Source of the DNA: JBLMXQ01 sp050257855
GTDB taxonomy: Bacteria > Acidobacteriota > Vicinamibacteria > Vicinamibacterales > CAVVIG01
Direction of reading: 5' to 3'
DNA: 64,000 nucleotides
Assembly (NCBI GenBank): GCA_050257855.1
Contig: JBLMXQ010000094.1
Coordinates: 1-64,000 of the forward strand
The notes beneath the pieces were generated by a model. That model did no database searches and had not been told where the DNA came from. It was given only the letters and a program-made list of their open reading frames with translations. The position numbers and the translations under genes were made by a program. This document shows, piece after piece, positions 52,120-61,593 of this stretch (its first letter is position 1; each line of letters opens with the position of its first letter).

Positions 52120-53210
52120 CAGACGAACCGCGCCATCTCATGGGCGATGGCCTGGTGCTCGTCGCGGCCCAGCAGCGCGGCGAGCGCGCGCGGGGCCGGC
52201 GGCCGCGCGGGAATCGACGCGAGAAACCGCTCCTTGGCGCGACGCTGCCGGGCCAGCGCGTCCTCGACGCGCGACAGGCTGAGGCGCTCGTCCTCCACGG
52301 CGTGGACGATGGCTTCGAGCGCCGCTGCCTGCGTGTCGTGGTCGCCGCTGCACACGAGAACGCCGTCACAGCCCGCCTCGATCGCCATCACCGCAGCGGC
52401 GGGCACGGCGTGATCGCGCGCAATGGCCTTCATCTCGAGGTCGTCGCTCAGGATCACGCCTTCGAATCCGAGCTCTTCGCGCAGCACGCCGGTGACGATC
52501 CGGCGCGACAGCGTCGCCGGCCGCTCCTCGTCGAGGGCAGGCACGAGGACGTGGGCGGTCATGATCGCCGCGACGCCGGCTTCGATGGCAGCCCGGAACG
52601 GCACGAATTCCAGCTGGCGCAGGCGCTCCGGCGGATGCTCGACGAGCGGCAGATCGAGGTGCGAATCGGTGGCGGTGTCGCCGTGGCCCGGGAAGTGCTT
52701 GCCGCAGGCCGCCACCCCCTCACCCTGCATGGCGCGGACGATCGCCGCGCCGAGCGTCGCCGTCGCGGCGGCGGTCCCGGCGATGGCGCGGTCGCCGATG
52801 ACCGTGTTCTTCGGGTTGGTGTGGACGTCGAGTACCGGCGCGTAGTCGAGCGTGACGCCGACCGCCCTGAGCTCGGCCGCGAGCGCCCGGGCGAACCGCG
52901 CGGCGAGCGCTGGGTCGCCGCTGCGGCCGAGCGTGGCCATCGGGGGCCACTCGGTGAAGGGCGCCCTGAGCCGCGCCACGCGGCCGCCTTCCTGATCGAC
53001 GCTCACCCACACCGGCAGGTCCGGCCCCAGGCGCGCCGCTTCGAAGCACAGCTCCGCGACCTGCGCCGGCTCGGCGACGTTGCGCGCGAACAGAATCACG
53101 CCGCCGAGACCGAACTCGCGCGCGAGCGTGCGGATCTCGACCGGCACCTCGTGGCCGTCGAAGCCCGCGATGAGCAGTTGTCCGACCTGACGGCGCAGCG
53201 CGGCGGGCAT
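52119..53210 (-). CDS. nagZ: beta-N-acetylhexosaminidase (GH3)
   Basis: A 363-residue cytoplasmic GH3 enzyme that splits GlcNAc from anhydro-MurNAc peptides. VWVSVDQEGGRVARLRAPFTEWP and YAPVLDVHTNPKN are family blocks; KHFPGHGDTATDSHLDLP is the NagZ loop with the His/Asp general acid pair, and GVILSDDLEMKAIA carries the nucleophile. The open frame extends far upstream over the divergent gene, but the ATG at 53210 matches the family N-terminus and follows a -10 box. First gene of nagZ-ldcA-mpl. Confidence 0.94.
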   Translation of the reverse strand: MPAALRRQVGQLLIAGFDGHEVPVEIRTLAREFGLGGVILFARNVAEPAQVAELCFEAARLGPDLPVWVSVDQEGGRVARLRAPFTEWPPMATLGRSGDPALAARFARALAAELRAVGVTLDYAPVLDVHTNPKNTVIGDRAIAGTAAATATLGAAIVRAMQGEGVAACGKHFPGHGDTATDSHLDLPLVEHPPERLRQLEFVPFRAAIEAGVAAIMTAHVLVPALDEERPATLSRRIVTGVLREELGFEGVILSDDLEMKAIARDHAVPAAAVMAIEAGCDGVLVCSGDHDTQAAALEAIVHAVEDERLSLSRVEDALARQRRAKERFLASIPARPPAPRALAALLGRDEHQAIAHEMARFV

Positions 53211-53219
53211 CGGTCCACG

Positions 53220-53285
53220 ATTGTACCGTGACGCGGGCCCGGATCGTACGGGGCAGGCCGTGCGGGGACGCGCTCCATCTATAAT
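53220..53285. promoter_or_regulatory. divergent -10 boxes of nagZ and the GHMP kinase
   Basis: On the minus strand TACAAT (53220-53225) ends 9 nt before the nagZ ATG. On the plus strand a perfect TATAAT (53280-53285) ends 6 nt before the GTG at 53292. Both predict leaderless or near-leaderless mRNAs. The two promoters share an 81-nt divergent gap, so their genes could be co-regulated. Confidence 0.6.
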
Positions 53286-53291
53286 TCCGTC

Positions 53292-54281
53292 GTGCAGATC
53301 GTCTCCTCGGCGCCGACCCGCATCGATCTGGCCGGCGGTACGCTCGATATCTGGCCCCTGTATCTGTTCCACGACGGCGCCCTCACGCTGAATGCGGCCA
53401 TCAGCCTGCGCGCGCACGTCACGATCGACGAGCGGGGGGCCGGCGGCGTGGAGCTGCGCTCGCTCGACACGAACCGCCAGGTGACGGCCAGCCACTGGGC
53501 GCATCTCGACGGCGCGGGCGATCTGCCGCTCGTCGCGCTCCTCGCGCGCCATTACCGCCTCGAGAACGCAATCCTGACCACGCGGGGCGAGTCGCCCGCC
53601 GGCGCCGGCATCGCCGGCTCCTCGGCGCTGACGATCGCGGCCTGCGGCGCCCTCGCGCGCTGGACCGGCCGGAGCGAAGGGCCCGAAGAGCTCCTCCAGG
53701 CGGCGATGAACATCGAGTGCCAGGCCATCCGCGTGCCGACCGGCGCGCAGGACTATCGGCCGGCGCTGTACGGCGGCGTCGCGGCCGTCGCGCTCGGAGT
53801 CGACGGCGTGCGCCGGGAGGCGATCGCCGTCGATCCGGCCGAGCTCGAACGGCGGATCGTGCTCGCCTACACCGGCGCGCCGCGCAACTCCGGCACGAAC
53901 AACTGGGAGATCACCAAGCGGCACATCGACGGCGATCGGCACGTGTTCGACTGCTTCGAGCGAATCCGCGACACCGCGTGCGCCATGCGCGCCGCGCTCG
54001 AGCACGGCGACTGGGACGAGGTCGGCCGGCGGCTCGCGGTCGAGTGGGAGAACCGCAAGCGGCTGGCGCCGGGCGTGACGACGCCGACGATTGACGACCT
54101 GATCGCCCGCGCGAGGGCGGCCGGCGCGACGGCCGCGAAGGTCTGCGGCGCGGGCGGCGGCGGGTGCCTGTTCTGCTACGGTCCGCCGCGCGCGCGCGAC
54201 GCGATCGCCGCGGCGCTGGCCGGCGGCGGCGCGCGCCTGCTGGACTACCGGATCGAGACCGAGGGGCTGCGCGTTGGATAA
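53292..54281 (+). CDS. GHMP-family sugar kinase
   Basis: A 329-residue kinase. The N-terminal SAPTRIDLAGGTLDIWPLYLF, the ATP loop PAGAGIAGSSALTIAACGAL and the C-terminal VCGAGGGGCLFCY are the three GHMP motifs. The first resembles heptose-7-phosphate kinase/fucokinase-type enzymes more than galactokinase. A NIECQAIRVPTGAQDYRPALYGG segment is also like HddA. Placement divergent from murein recycling suggests a recovered amino sugar as one possible substrate, but heptose is equally plausible. GTG start, 6 nt after TATAAT. It overlaps polX by 8 nt. Confidence 0.82.
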   Translation: MQIVSSAPTRIDLAGGTLDIWPLYLFHDGALTLNAAISLRAHVTIDERGAGGVELRSLDTNRQVTASHWAHLDGAGDLPLVALLARHYRLENAILTTRGESPAGAGIAGSSALTIAACGALARWTGRSEGPEELLQAAMNIECQAIRVPTGAQDYRPALYGGVAAVALGVDGVRREAIAVDPAELERRIVLAYTGAPRNSGTNNWEITKRHIDGDRHVFDCFERIRDTACAMRAALEHGDWDEVGRRLAVEWENRKRLAPGVTTPTIDDLIARARAAGATAAKVCGAGGGGCLFCYGPPRARDAIAAALAGGGARLLDYRIETEGLRVG

Positions 54282-55986
54282 CCTGGCCATCGCGCACGTG
54301 CTCGAGGAGATCGCCGATCTGCTCGAGATCAGGAACGACAACCCGTTCAAGATCCGCGCATACCGCAACGGCGCCGAGATCGCCGCCAACCATCCGCACG
54401 ACCTCGCAAACCTCGGACCCGACCAGCTGCGGGAGATTCCGGGCATCGGCAAGGATCTGGCGGCCCGCATCCGCGAGATCGCCGAGACCGGCGACGCGGC
54501 CTTCCACCAGGAGCTCGTCGCGGAGTTCCCGCCGACGATTCTCGACCTTCTCCACCTGCAGGGCGTCGGTCCGAAGACCGTGGCGCGTCTCTATCGCGAG
54601 CTGGACGTCCGCACCGTCGACGACCTCGAACAGGCGGCCCGCGACGGCCGCATCCGCGCGATGCGCGGCATGGGCCCGAAGAAGGAATCGCTCATCCTGA
54701 AGGCGCTCGATGAGCGCAGACGCCACGCCGGGCGCCACCTGCTGCCGGATGCGCACGACGCCGCCGCCGCCTTCATCGGATACCTCCGCGAGCGCGCGCC
54801 CGACGTCGACATCGTGCCGGTCGGGAGCCTGCGGCGTGGATGCGAGACGTGTGGCGACCTCGACCTGCTCGCCGCCGGCGCGCCGGCCTCGCTGATGGAC
54901 GACTTCGCCGAGTACCGACTCGTCGAGCGGGTGCTCGGACAGGGAGACACCCGGTCGAGCGTGCGCATCAGGGGCGGCTTCCAGGCGGACCTCCGGCTCG
55001 TTCCACCCGAGAGCCGCGGCGCCGCCATGCAGTACTTCACCGGCTCGAAGGCGCACAACATCGCTTTGCGGGACCTGGCCGCGGGTCTCGGTCTCAAGCT
55101 GAACGAGTACGGGCTGTTCCGGACGGCGGACGCGGCGCGAGTCGCGGGGGAGACCGAGGAGGAGATCTACGCGACGCTCGGCCTCGACTGGATTCCGCCG
55201 GAGCTGCGCGAAATGCACGGCGAAATCGAAGCGGCCGCCGGCCATCGCCTGCCGCGGCTGGTGGGACTGGCCGACCTTCGCGGCGACCTCCACCTTCACA
55301 CGACCGAGAGCGACGGCAAGGATACGGTGCGCGCGATGGCCGAGGCCGCGCTCGAAGCCGGCCTGGAGTACGTCGCGATCACCGAGCACAGCAAGGCGCT
55401 GGCGATGGCCAACGGGCTGGACGAGCGTCGCGCGCTCGAGCACGCGGCGGCCGTCCGCGCGCTGGACGGCGAAATCGGCGGCGTCCGGCTGCTCGCAGGA
55501 ATCGAGTGCGACATCCGGCCGGACGGGTCGCTCGATCTCGCCGACGACTGCCTGGCGGCGCTGGATCTGGTCGTCGCCTCCGTGCACTCGGGCTTCAACC
55601 AGGATCGCCGGCAGATGACCGATCGTCTGCTGCAGGCGATCGAGCACCCGCACGTTCACGTTCTGGGTCACCCGACCGGCCGCCTGATCCTGCGCCGCGA
55701 GCCGTACGCCTTCGACGTCGAGGCGGTCGTGTCGGCCGCCGCGCGGCGCGGCGTCGCCCTGGAAATCAACGCCCAGGTCGATCGCCTCGACTTGAACGAC
55801 GTCAACGCCCGTCTGGCGCGCGAGTGCGGCGCGCGCATCATCATCTCGAGCGATGCCCACTCGCGGGCGGGGATCGGCGTGCTGCGCTGGGGCGTGACGG
55901 TCGCCCGCCGCGCCTGGCTCGAGCCGCGTCACGTGCTCAACACCCGGCCCTTCGCCGATTTTCGCGCTGCCCTGCGCCGGCTCTGA
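54274..55986 (+). CDS. polX: DNA polymerase/3-prime-5-prime exonuclease PolX
   Basis: A 570-residue family X polymerase. N-terminal helix-hairpin-helix region (NPFKIRAYRNGAEI; GIGKDLAARI; GVGPKTVARLY), palm motif VGSLRRGCETCGDLDLL with the DxD pair (54856-54864) and the third Asp in FQADLRLVPPE (54988-54990), then GSKAHNIALRDLA. The PHP domain has GDLHLHTTESDGKDT, ITEHSKAL, AGIECDIRPDG and SSDAHSRAGIG. All catalytic residues are present, unlike the 39588 paralogue. Proposed role in base-excision gap filling. TTG start overlapping the kinase stop by 8 nt. Confidence 0.95.
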   Translation: MDNLAIAHVLEEIADLLEIRNDNPFKIRAYRNGAEIAANHPHDLANLGPDQLREIPGIGKDLAARIREIAETGDAAFHQELVAEFPPTILDLLHLQGVGPKTVARLYRELDVRTVDDLEQAARDGRIRAMRGMGPKKESLILKALDERRRHAGRHLLPDAHDAAAAFIGYLRERAPDVDIVPVGSLRRGCETCGDLDLLAAGAPASLMDDFAEYRLVERVLGQGDTRSSVRIRGGFQADLRLVPPESRGAAMQYFTGSKAHNIALRDLAAGLGLKLNEYGLFRTADAARVAGETEEEIYATLGLDWIPPELREMHGEIEAAAGHRLPRLVGLADLRGDLHLHTTESDGKDTVRAMAEAALEAGLEYVAITEHSKALAMANGLDERRALEHAAAVRALDGEIGGVRLLAGIECDIRPDGSLDLADDCLAALDLVVASVHSGFNQDRRQMTDRLLQAIEHPHVHVLGHPTGRLILRREPYAFDVEAVVSAAARRGVALEINAQVDRLDLNDVNARLARECGARIIISSDAHSRAGIGVLRWGVTVARRAWLEPRHVLNTRPFADFRAALRRL

Positions 55987-55989
55987 CGC

Positions 55990-56223
55990 ATGACCAAGCT
56001 GACTGTCCTCGGCCCCGACGACAAGATCGCGGAAATCAAGCGGCTCTACTACGGGACGACGCGGCAGACGATCGAGAGGGACCTCGCGCGCGCGATGCAG
56101 CTCCTCAAGTCGATGGCGAGCGAAGCGGAACGCGAGCGAGCGGCGGTCTACATGGATGGGCTGTCGCAGATGCGGTCGGACTGGGCCAGGGACAAGAAGA
56201 AGGCCAGAGGAAGAAAGGGGTGA
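55990..56223 (+). CDS. small conserved-looking charged protein
   Basis: A 77-residue soluble helical protein (MTKLTVLGPDDKIAEIKRLYYGTTRQTIERDLARAMQLL...). It has amphipathic helices with many Glu/Arg and a Lys-rich C-terminus (DKKKARGRKG). It starts 3 nt after polX and is thus probably co-translated with it. I recognise no domain. Codon use and lack of antisense competition favour a real gene; a nucleic-acid-associated role is only a guess. Confidence 0.65.
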   Translation: MTKLTVLGPDDKIAEIKRLYYGTTRQTIERDLARAMQLLKSMASEAERERAAVYMDGLSQMRSDWARDKKKARGRKG

Positions 56224-56257
56224 AGGGGTGATGGGGGGCTGCCATCGCCTCCCGGCG

Positions 56258-57052
56258 TCACCTCTGGGTCGCGGAGACGACCTTCTTCCGCGCGGCGACA
56301 CGGAGCGCCTCCGGGACGTTGCGGTCCACGGACAGCCCCGACAGGTCACGGTCGTTCAGCCGCGCCAGCAGGTTGAGCGACATCCCGAGCGGCGTCTTCG
56401 GGTTCCTCGCCAGGCCGAGCACGACCCCGTAGTTCTTCATCCAGCCGCGATTCGAGCCGATGGTGCGCAGCACGTCCTCAGAGACATTGGCCATGCGCGC
56501 GAACGACTCGACTTCCTGCTCGGTCAGCTTGGGGCTGCTGAGCACCGCGGCGGCGATCATCTTGTTGGTGTCGCGCACGAGAATCGCGCGCATCTCGCGC
56601 GTCCCCTTGACGGCCGCCTTCAGGCGCTCGGGAAAGGTCATCGACGCCAGGCGAACGACCGTCGTGCTCCGATCGCCGGGCTCATCGCCGCCGGCGGCCC
56701 CGGCTTGGGCCTCGACGTCCGGCTCCGTGTCGGCGAGCGGCGCCTCCGCATCGACCGCAACGGCGGCGCCGGCGTCGCTCGGAACCACGCCGCGGCCGGC
56801 GAAGAACTCGCGCAGCGGGGACGGCACATCTTGGCGCGCCAGGAACGACGCGAGGACCTCGCGCGGGATCCGGCTCAGCGTCGTGTCGGCGGCCTGGCGA
56901 ATCTCGGGGTCGGGGTCGTCGACCAGCAGCGCCAGGATGGACAGCTGTTCGCCCGCGCGCGGCGCCAGCGCACCCTGCGCCGCCAGCAGCTTGACGTCGC
57001 GCGCCACTTCGCCGCGCCGGAAGAAATCGAGAAGAGGTGTCGGAGCGTTCAC
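56258..57052 (-). CDS. HEAT-like/DUF2336-like protein of unknown function
   Basis: A 264-residue soluble protein, mostly helical. The N-terminal part LLVDDPDPEIRQAADTTLSRIPREVLASFLAR looks like a HEAT unit, the middle is acidic and Ala-rich (about 90-130), and the C-terminal MFP-like helix block TFPERLKAAVKGTREMRAIL, SSPKLTEQEVESFARMANVS and NPKTPLGMSLNLLARLNDRD is repeat-like. It overlaps the RodZ-like gene by 4 nt, implying a functional link. No enzymatic motif. Confidence 0.65.
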   Translation of the reverse strand: MNAPTPLLDFFRRGEVARDVKLLAAQGALAPRAGEQLSILALLVDDPDPEIRQAADTTLSRIPREVLASFLARQDVPSPLREFFAGRGVVPSDAGAAVAVDAEAPLADTEPDVEAQAGAAGGDEPGDRSTTVVRLASMTFPERLKAAVKGTREMRAILVRDTNKMIAAAVLSSPKLTEQEVESFARMANVSEDVLRTIGSNRGWMKNYGVVLGLARNPKTPLGMSLNLLARLNDRDLSGLSVDRNVPEALRVAARKKVVSATQR

Positions 57053-57867
57053 TGGGATGCCAGATACGTGGTGTAGTTGGCCAGGTTCAAGCGAGCGGTG
57101 ACCACCTCACCCGCCCCGCCGAGCGGCTTGGCTTCGGCGCCGTTCACGGTCATTGCCACCGCGGCCGCATCACCGGCCGTGAGCACCAGTTCGCGGGCAA
57201 CGTCGAAGGTCTGCGCGTCTCCGGCCTGGAACAGGCGCGCGATCGACTTCTGTCCGTCGACCGTCGCGGAAATCCAGCACGGGCGGGAGATCCTGATGAC
57301 GACCCTCAGGGGCGCAGTCGATGTGCCCGTGGCGCGCGCCGGCCCGGGCGGCCGCGTCTCCTCTGGTGGTGTTGCGCCGGCGGACGGTGAATTCTCCGAG
57401 GCCGGCGGCGGCGCCGCCGCCGGAGCCGGCTCGCGCGGCGGGGCCGCCTCACGCGAGGCCGGTCCGCCGCTGCTCGCCAGGTAGAGGACGGCGCCGGCGA
57501 TCGGGATGCTGAGCGCCACCAGTTTGAGGAACGTCGACGCCATCCGCCGCTCGCTCTCGATCGCCTCGTTGTCCTCCACCGGATCCGACGTCGGGTGCCC
57601 GGCCGTCACCGAGCCGTGCGGGAACTGCTCGACGAACTCCTCGACGACCTCGTCCGGATCGAGGCCGACCTGGGACGCGTACGACCGCACGAACGCGCGG
57701 CTGAAGATGCCGCCCGGAAGGTGCGAGATGTCGTTGCGCTCGAGCGCCTCGAGCACCGCGAGAGAAATCTTCGTCGTGCTCGCGATCTGGCGCAGCGTGA
57801 TGCCTCTCTCCTCGCGCGCGTCGCGAAGCTTGCGGCCGACGTCGACGGCAGAACGCTCGGCAGCCAT
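57049..57867 (-). CDS. RodZ-like HTH membrane protein
   Basis: A 272-residue bitopic protein: N-terminal HTH_25 domain (about 8-75: GRKLRDAREERGITLRQIASTTKISLAVLEALERND, ending in YASQVGLD), a membrane helix (about 112-130), a Pro/Ala linker and a C-terminal DUF4115 beta domain (RPCWISATVDGQKSIARLFQAGDAQTF). This matches RodZ, the cytoskeletal cell-shape protein that links MreB to the wall. No mreB is adjacent. The tyrosine/phenylalanine contacts of E. coli RodZ cannot be confirmed by eye. Confidence 0.8.
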   Translation of the reverse strand: MAAERSAVDVGRKLRDAREERGITLRQIASTTKISLAVLEALERNDISHLPGGIFSRAFVRSYASQVGLDPDEVVEEFVEQFPHGSVTAGHPTSDPVEDNEAIESERRMASTFLKLVALSIPIAGAVLYLASSGGPASREAAPPREPAPAAAPPPASENSPSAGATPPEETRPPGPARATGTSTAPLRVVIRISRPCWISATVDGQKSIARLFQAGDAQTFDVARELVLTAGDAAAVAMTVNGAEAKPLGGAGEVVTARLNLANYTTYLASQ

Positions 57868-57891
57868 GGTCGGAACGTACCAATTTTAGCG

Positions 57892-58538
<647 letters not shown>

Positions 58539-58542
<4 letters not shown>

Positions 58543-58808
58543 GGCGCGTGCGATCCGGCGTCGCTGCGGTACGCGTCGCGCCGGTCGCGGGCCGCGAAGA
58601 TCACGGCGAGCTCGAGGAACCCGGCGCACAGGTTCACCACGCCGAGGCCGGTGATGGCACCGCGGACGAAATTGTTCGTGATGATCGGGTACAACACCGG
58701 CCAGGTCGTCGCGAAGTAGTTGTGGTCCCAGAAGGCGGACCAGGGGAGCACGATCAGCAGCAGGCCGACCTCGACGAAGAATGCGACGTAGACGAGCCGG
58801 CGGATCAG
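58539..58808 (-). CDS. small two-helix membrane protein (possible CTG start)
   Basis: An 89-residue protein with hydrophobic segments at about 5-24 (VYVAFFVEVGLLLIVLPW) and 50-70. The first segment lies upstream of any ATG, GTG or TTG: the GTG at 58751 would start in the middle of it. The only plausible initiator after the in-frame stop is CTG at 58808, 4 nt after the upstream TPR gene stop. It overlaps the ThiE-like gene by 4 nt. Family not recognised; the C-terminus is charged (RDRRDAYRSDAG). Confidence 0.65.
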
Positions 58809-58812
58809 TGGC

Positions 58813-60939
58813 CTACCCTCGTGTCCGAACCTTCGTCAGGCGTTCGATCCGATCCGACACGTCCCGGTACGCGCCGGCTTCGGCCTGCAGCTCGAGAAGG
58901 ATCGCCAGCGCGCGCGAGACTTCGTGCTCACCTTCCAGCAAGTCCGCCAGCTCGTAGAGAAGGTCGTGATACTCCTCGGCGGTGGGCGCCGGCGCCTGCG
59001 CCGCCCGTTCGAGCCACTCGATCGCCGTGGGCAGGCGCTGCTGCTCGCGATGCAGGCGGCCGGCGAGCGACGCGGCGACGAAGCGCAGCCCCGGGAACCG
59101 CGACGCCGCCTGAAACGCCTCGATCGCCTCGTCGACGCGGCCGGACTGCTGCAGCGCCACACCGCGGCGGAGTTCCCCTTCGGCTTCGCGCGCCTGCGCG
59201 CTGGTCTCGCCGCGTAGCCGTGCGAACACGGCCTCGAGATCCACGGTTTCGGTACGGCCGGCCTTCGCGTCCGGCCCCTCGGGCGGCGCCGCAGCGGGCG
59301 GGTTCAGCGTCAGGTCGAAGCTCTCGGGCTCGACGAGGCTGCCCGTCAGGTCGACGGGTTCGAAGCTCAGCTCGAGCTCCGGCTCGGGCTGCTGCGTCGG
59401 CTCGACAGCGCCGGCGTAGCGCGCCGCGGCGTCTGAGTCCGACGCCGCGGCGGCAGCAGCCGCGGAAGCCGGGACCGCGGGCGGCGGTTCGTGTCCGACG
59501 GGATCCCCGAATTCGAACGCCGGGTCGGTGCTCGTGAACGGCGACTGCCCGCTGAGGCGTTCGGCGATGACCGCATCGGGGTCGGCTTCGCCCAGCAGGA
59601 GGAGCGCGCGTCGGAAGCGTTCGATGTTGGCGCGCTCCCATGGCTCGCGCGCCACGAGGTCTTCGGCAATCACCCGCGCCTCCGCGCCGGCGCCCCCGGA
59701 CAGGTATGCGTCGGCGAGCTGCGCCTGGGCGCTGTAGAGGGTGGCCTCGAGGCGGCCGTCCACGCAGATCTCGATCAAGCGCTGCAGCGCCGGGACGTGG
59801 TTCGGCACCCGCGTGACGAATTCCTGCAGCGCCGCGGCGGCCGATCCGAAGTCGCCGTGGGCGACGACGGTATCGGCAGCGAACGCGAGCGCCGCGTACG
59901 CCGCCTCGGGCGCCCGGTCGGCGATGTTCCACGCGAGCAGCGCGATCGCGTCGTGCCGCTCCCTATCCACGTCGAGCATCCGCTTCAGGATCGCGAGGGC
60001 CTCCTCCGTCTCGCCGCGGAGCAACCGGAGCTCGGCTGCAGCCAGCAGCAGCTCCTGATCCGCACCCGCGGTCTCGGCGGTCAGGTAGTCGGCTGCGGTC
60101 TGCATATCTCCGCGCGACAGGAACGTGCGCGCCAGCTGCGCGCGCAGAGGCACGTCGTCGGGATCGAGCCGCGCAGCCTCGCACAGCGCGGCGAGCGCCT
60201 GGTCGGACGATCCTGCCGCGTCGAGAGCGGTCGCGAGCGCTTTCAGCTGCACCGCAGTCGTCGCGCACTCGCGCGCACGCCCGAGGTCGCCGGCAGCGAG
60301 ATACGCCTGCATCAGCCGCTCGCGGACTTCTGAATCGTCCGGGCTCAGCACGGCCGCTTCCCGGAGCGCTTCGACGGCCGCGGGCTGCCGGCCCGCAGCC
60401 GACAGATCGTCGGCAATCTCCTTCAGGTCGCTCAGCGCGCCAGCCGCGTCGCCGATGACGGCGCGGGCGCGCGCCGCGTCGAACCGGGCCTCGAAGTCGT
60501 CCGGGTCGAGGCTGCCGAGCCGAATGCGGACCTGCGCGACGCCGCGCTGATCGCCGCGCGCCTGGCGACGATCGAGCACCAGCTTCAGGAACGCGCGCGC
60601 GTCGGCGAGCAGCCCGAGGCTGGCGGCAATCTCCGCCGACTGGACGAGCGCGTGCTCGTGATCCGGCTTGAACTTGAGGACCTTTTTGTAGAGCGCGGCC
60701 GCCTTCGGCAGGATTCCTTCCTCGCTCAGCGCGTCGGCGATCCGCGTGAACTCGTTGCAGCCCCTGTCGACCTGTCCGGTCCGGACGTACAGATCGCCGA
60801 GGAGGTTGGCCGTATTCCAGTCGCGCGGCTGGTCCTCGACCAGGCGCACGTATTCCGCGATGGCGGCATCCAGCTTCCCCTGCCGGAGCAGCTTTTCCGC
60901 GTTGCGCAGCGTGGCGCCGCGATCAATTGGCACAGGCAT
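58813..60939 (-). CDS. large TPR protein
   Basis: A 708-residue protein with no signal peptide. TPR-type helix pairs run through about 10-440 (for example GKLDAAIAEYVRLVEDQPRDWNTANLLG) and again at 590-700, separated by an acidic, Pro-rich low-complexity stretch (about 455-560). Such proteins scaffold secretion, gliding or cytoskeletal complexes in soil bacteria. It is followed by the small membrane gene and the ThiE-like gene on the same strand. Start ATG at 60939. Function unknown. Confidence 0.8.
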   Translation of the reverse strand: MPVPIDRGATLRNAEKLLRQGKLDAAIAEYVRLVEDQPRDWNTANLLGDLYVRTGQVDRGCNEFTRIADALSEEGILPKAAALYKKVLKFKPDHEHALVQSAEIAASLGLLADARAFLKLVLDRRQARGDQRGVAQVRIRLGSLDPDDFEARFDAARARAVIGDAAGALSDLKEIADDLSAAGRQPAAVEALREAAVLSPDDSEVRERLMQAYLAAGDLGRARECATTAVQLKALATALDAAGSSDQALAALCEAARLDPDDVPLRAQLARTFLSRGDMQTAADYLTAETAGADQELLLAAAELRLLRGETEEALAILKRMLDVDRERHDAIALLAWNIADRAPEAAYAALAFAADTVVAHGDFGSAAAALQEFVTRVPNHVPALQRLIEICVDGRLEATLYSAQAQLADAYLSGGAGAEARVIAEDLVAREPWERANIERFRRALLLLGEADPDAVIAERLSGQSPFTSTDPAFEFGDPVGHEPPPAVPASAAAAAAASDSDAAARYAGAVEPTQQPEPELELSFEPVDLTGSLVEPESFDLTLNPPAAAPPEGPDAKAGRTETVDLEAVFARLRGETSAQAREAEGELRRGVALQQSGRVDEAIEAFQAASRFPGLRFVAASLAGRLHREQQRLPTAIEWLERAAQAPAPTAEEYHDLLYELADLLEGEHEVSRALAILLELQAEAGAYRDVSDRIERLTKVRTRG

Positions 60940-60965
60940 TCCGCGGCAGGAGCATGGTCGCCGCT

Positions 60966-61589
60966 TCAGTCAATCGTATCAAACAGCGTCGGGGGGCGGA
61001 ACGATCGGCGATGCACGTCGGAGTAGCCGAACCGCGCCACGGCCTCGAGATGCTCCGCAGTGGCATATCCCTTGTGGCGGTCGAACCCGTACCGGGGGTC
61101 GCGGCCGTGCAGATCCACCATCATCCGGTCTCGCGTGACCTTGGCCACGATCGACGCGGCGGCTATCGCCGAGCAGCGACGGTCGCCGTGAATCACGCCG
61201 CGCTGCGCCATCGGCAGGTCCGGCACGCGGAACGCGTCGACGAGGACGACGTCGGGCAGCGGCGCGAGCGCCAGCACCGCGCGCTGCATCGCGCGCAGCG
61301 AGGCCTGATGGATGTTCAAGCGGTCGATTTCCTCCGGTTCGGCCGCGGCCACCGCCCACGCGACGGCGCGCGCCAGAATGGCCGAATACAGGCGGTCGCG
61401 CTCGGCAGCCGGCACGAGCTTCGAGTCGCACACGCCCGGCACGTGCCGCTCGGGATGCAGGACGACGGCGGCCGCCACGACCGGCCCGGCCAGACAGCCA
61501 CGTCCGACCTCGTCGACGCCCGCCACGTGCACGAATCCGACGCGGCGCAGCGCGTTCTCCAGCGTGCGCATCGCGGGGACGCGGACCAC
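60966..61589 (-). CDS. rnhB: ribonuclease HII
   Basis: A 207-residue RNase HII that nicks at ribonucleotides in DNA. HVAGVDEVGRGCLAGPVVAAAV contains the D-E metal pair; CDSKL, the LVDAFRVPD aspartate and IVAKVTRDRMM complete the DEDD set, and RYGFDRHKGYATAEHLEAV is the C-terminal signature. I chose the GTG at 61589, which has AAGGAA in the last rplS codons 7 nt upstream; the ATG at 61571 has no such site. Confidence 0.95.
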   Translation of the reverse strand: MVRVPAMRTLENALRRVGFVHVAGVDEVGRGCLAGPVVAAAVVLHPERHVPGVCDSKLVPAAERDRLYSAILARAVAWAVAAAEPEEIDRLNIHQASLRAMQRAVLALAPLPDVVLVDAFRVPDLPMAQRGVIHGDRRCSAIAAASIVAKVTRDRMMVDLHGRDPRYGFDRHKGYATAEHLEAVARFGYSDVHRRSFRPPTLFDTID

Positions 61590-61593
61590 CGGG

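Noticed and set aside
53096..54470. N-terminal extension of NagZ over the GHMP kinase
   Set aside because: The extension is antisense to a clear GHMP kinase; NagZ begins at the ATG at 53210.
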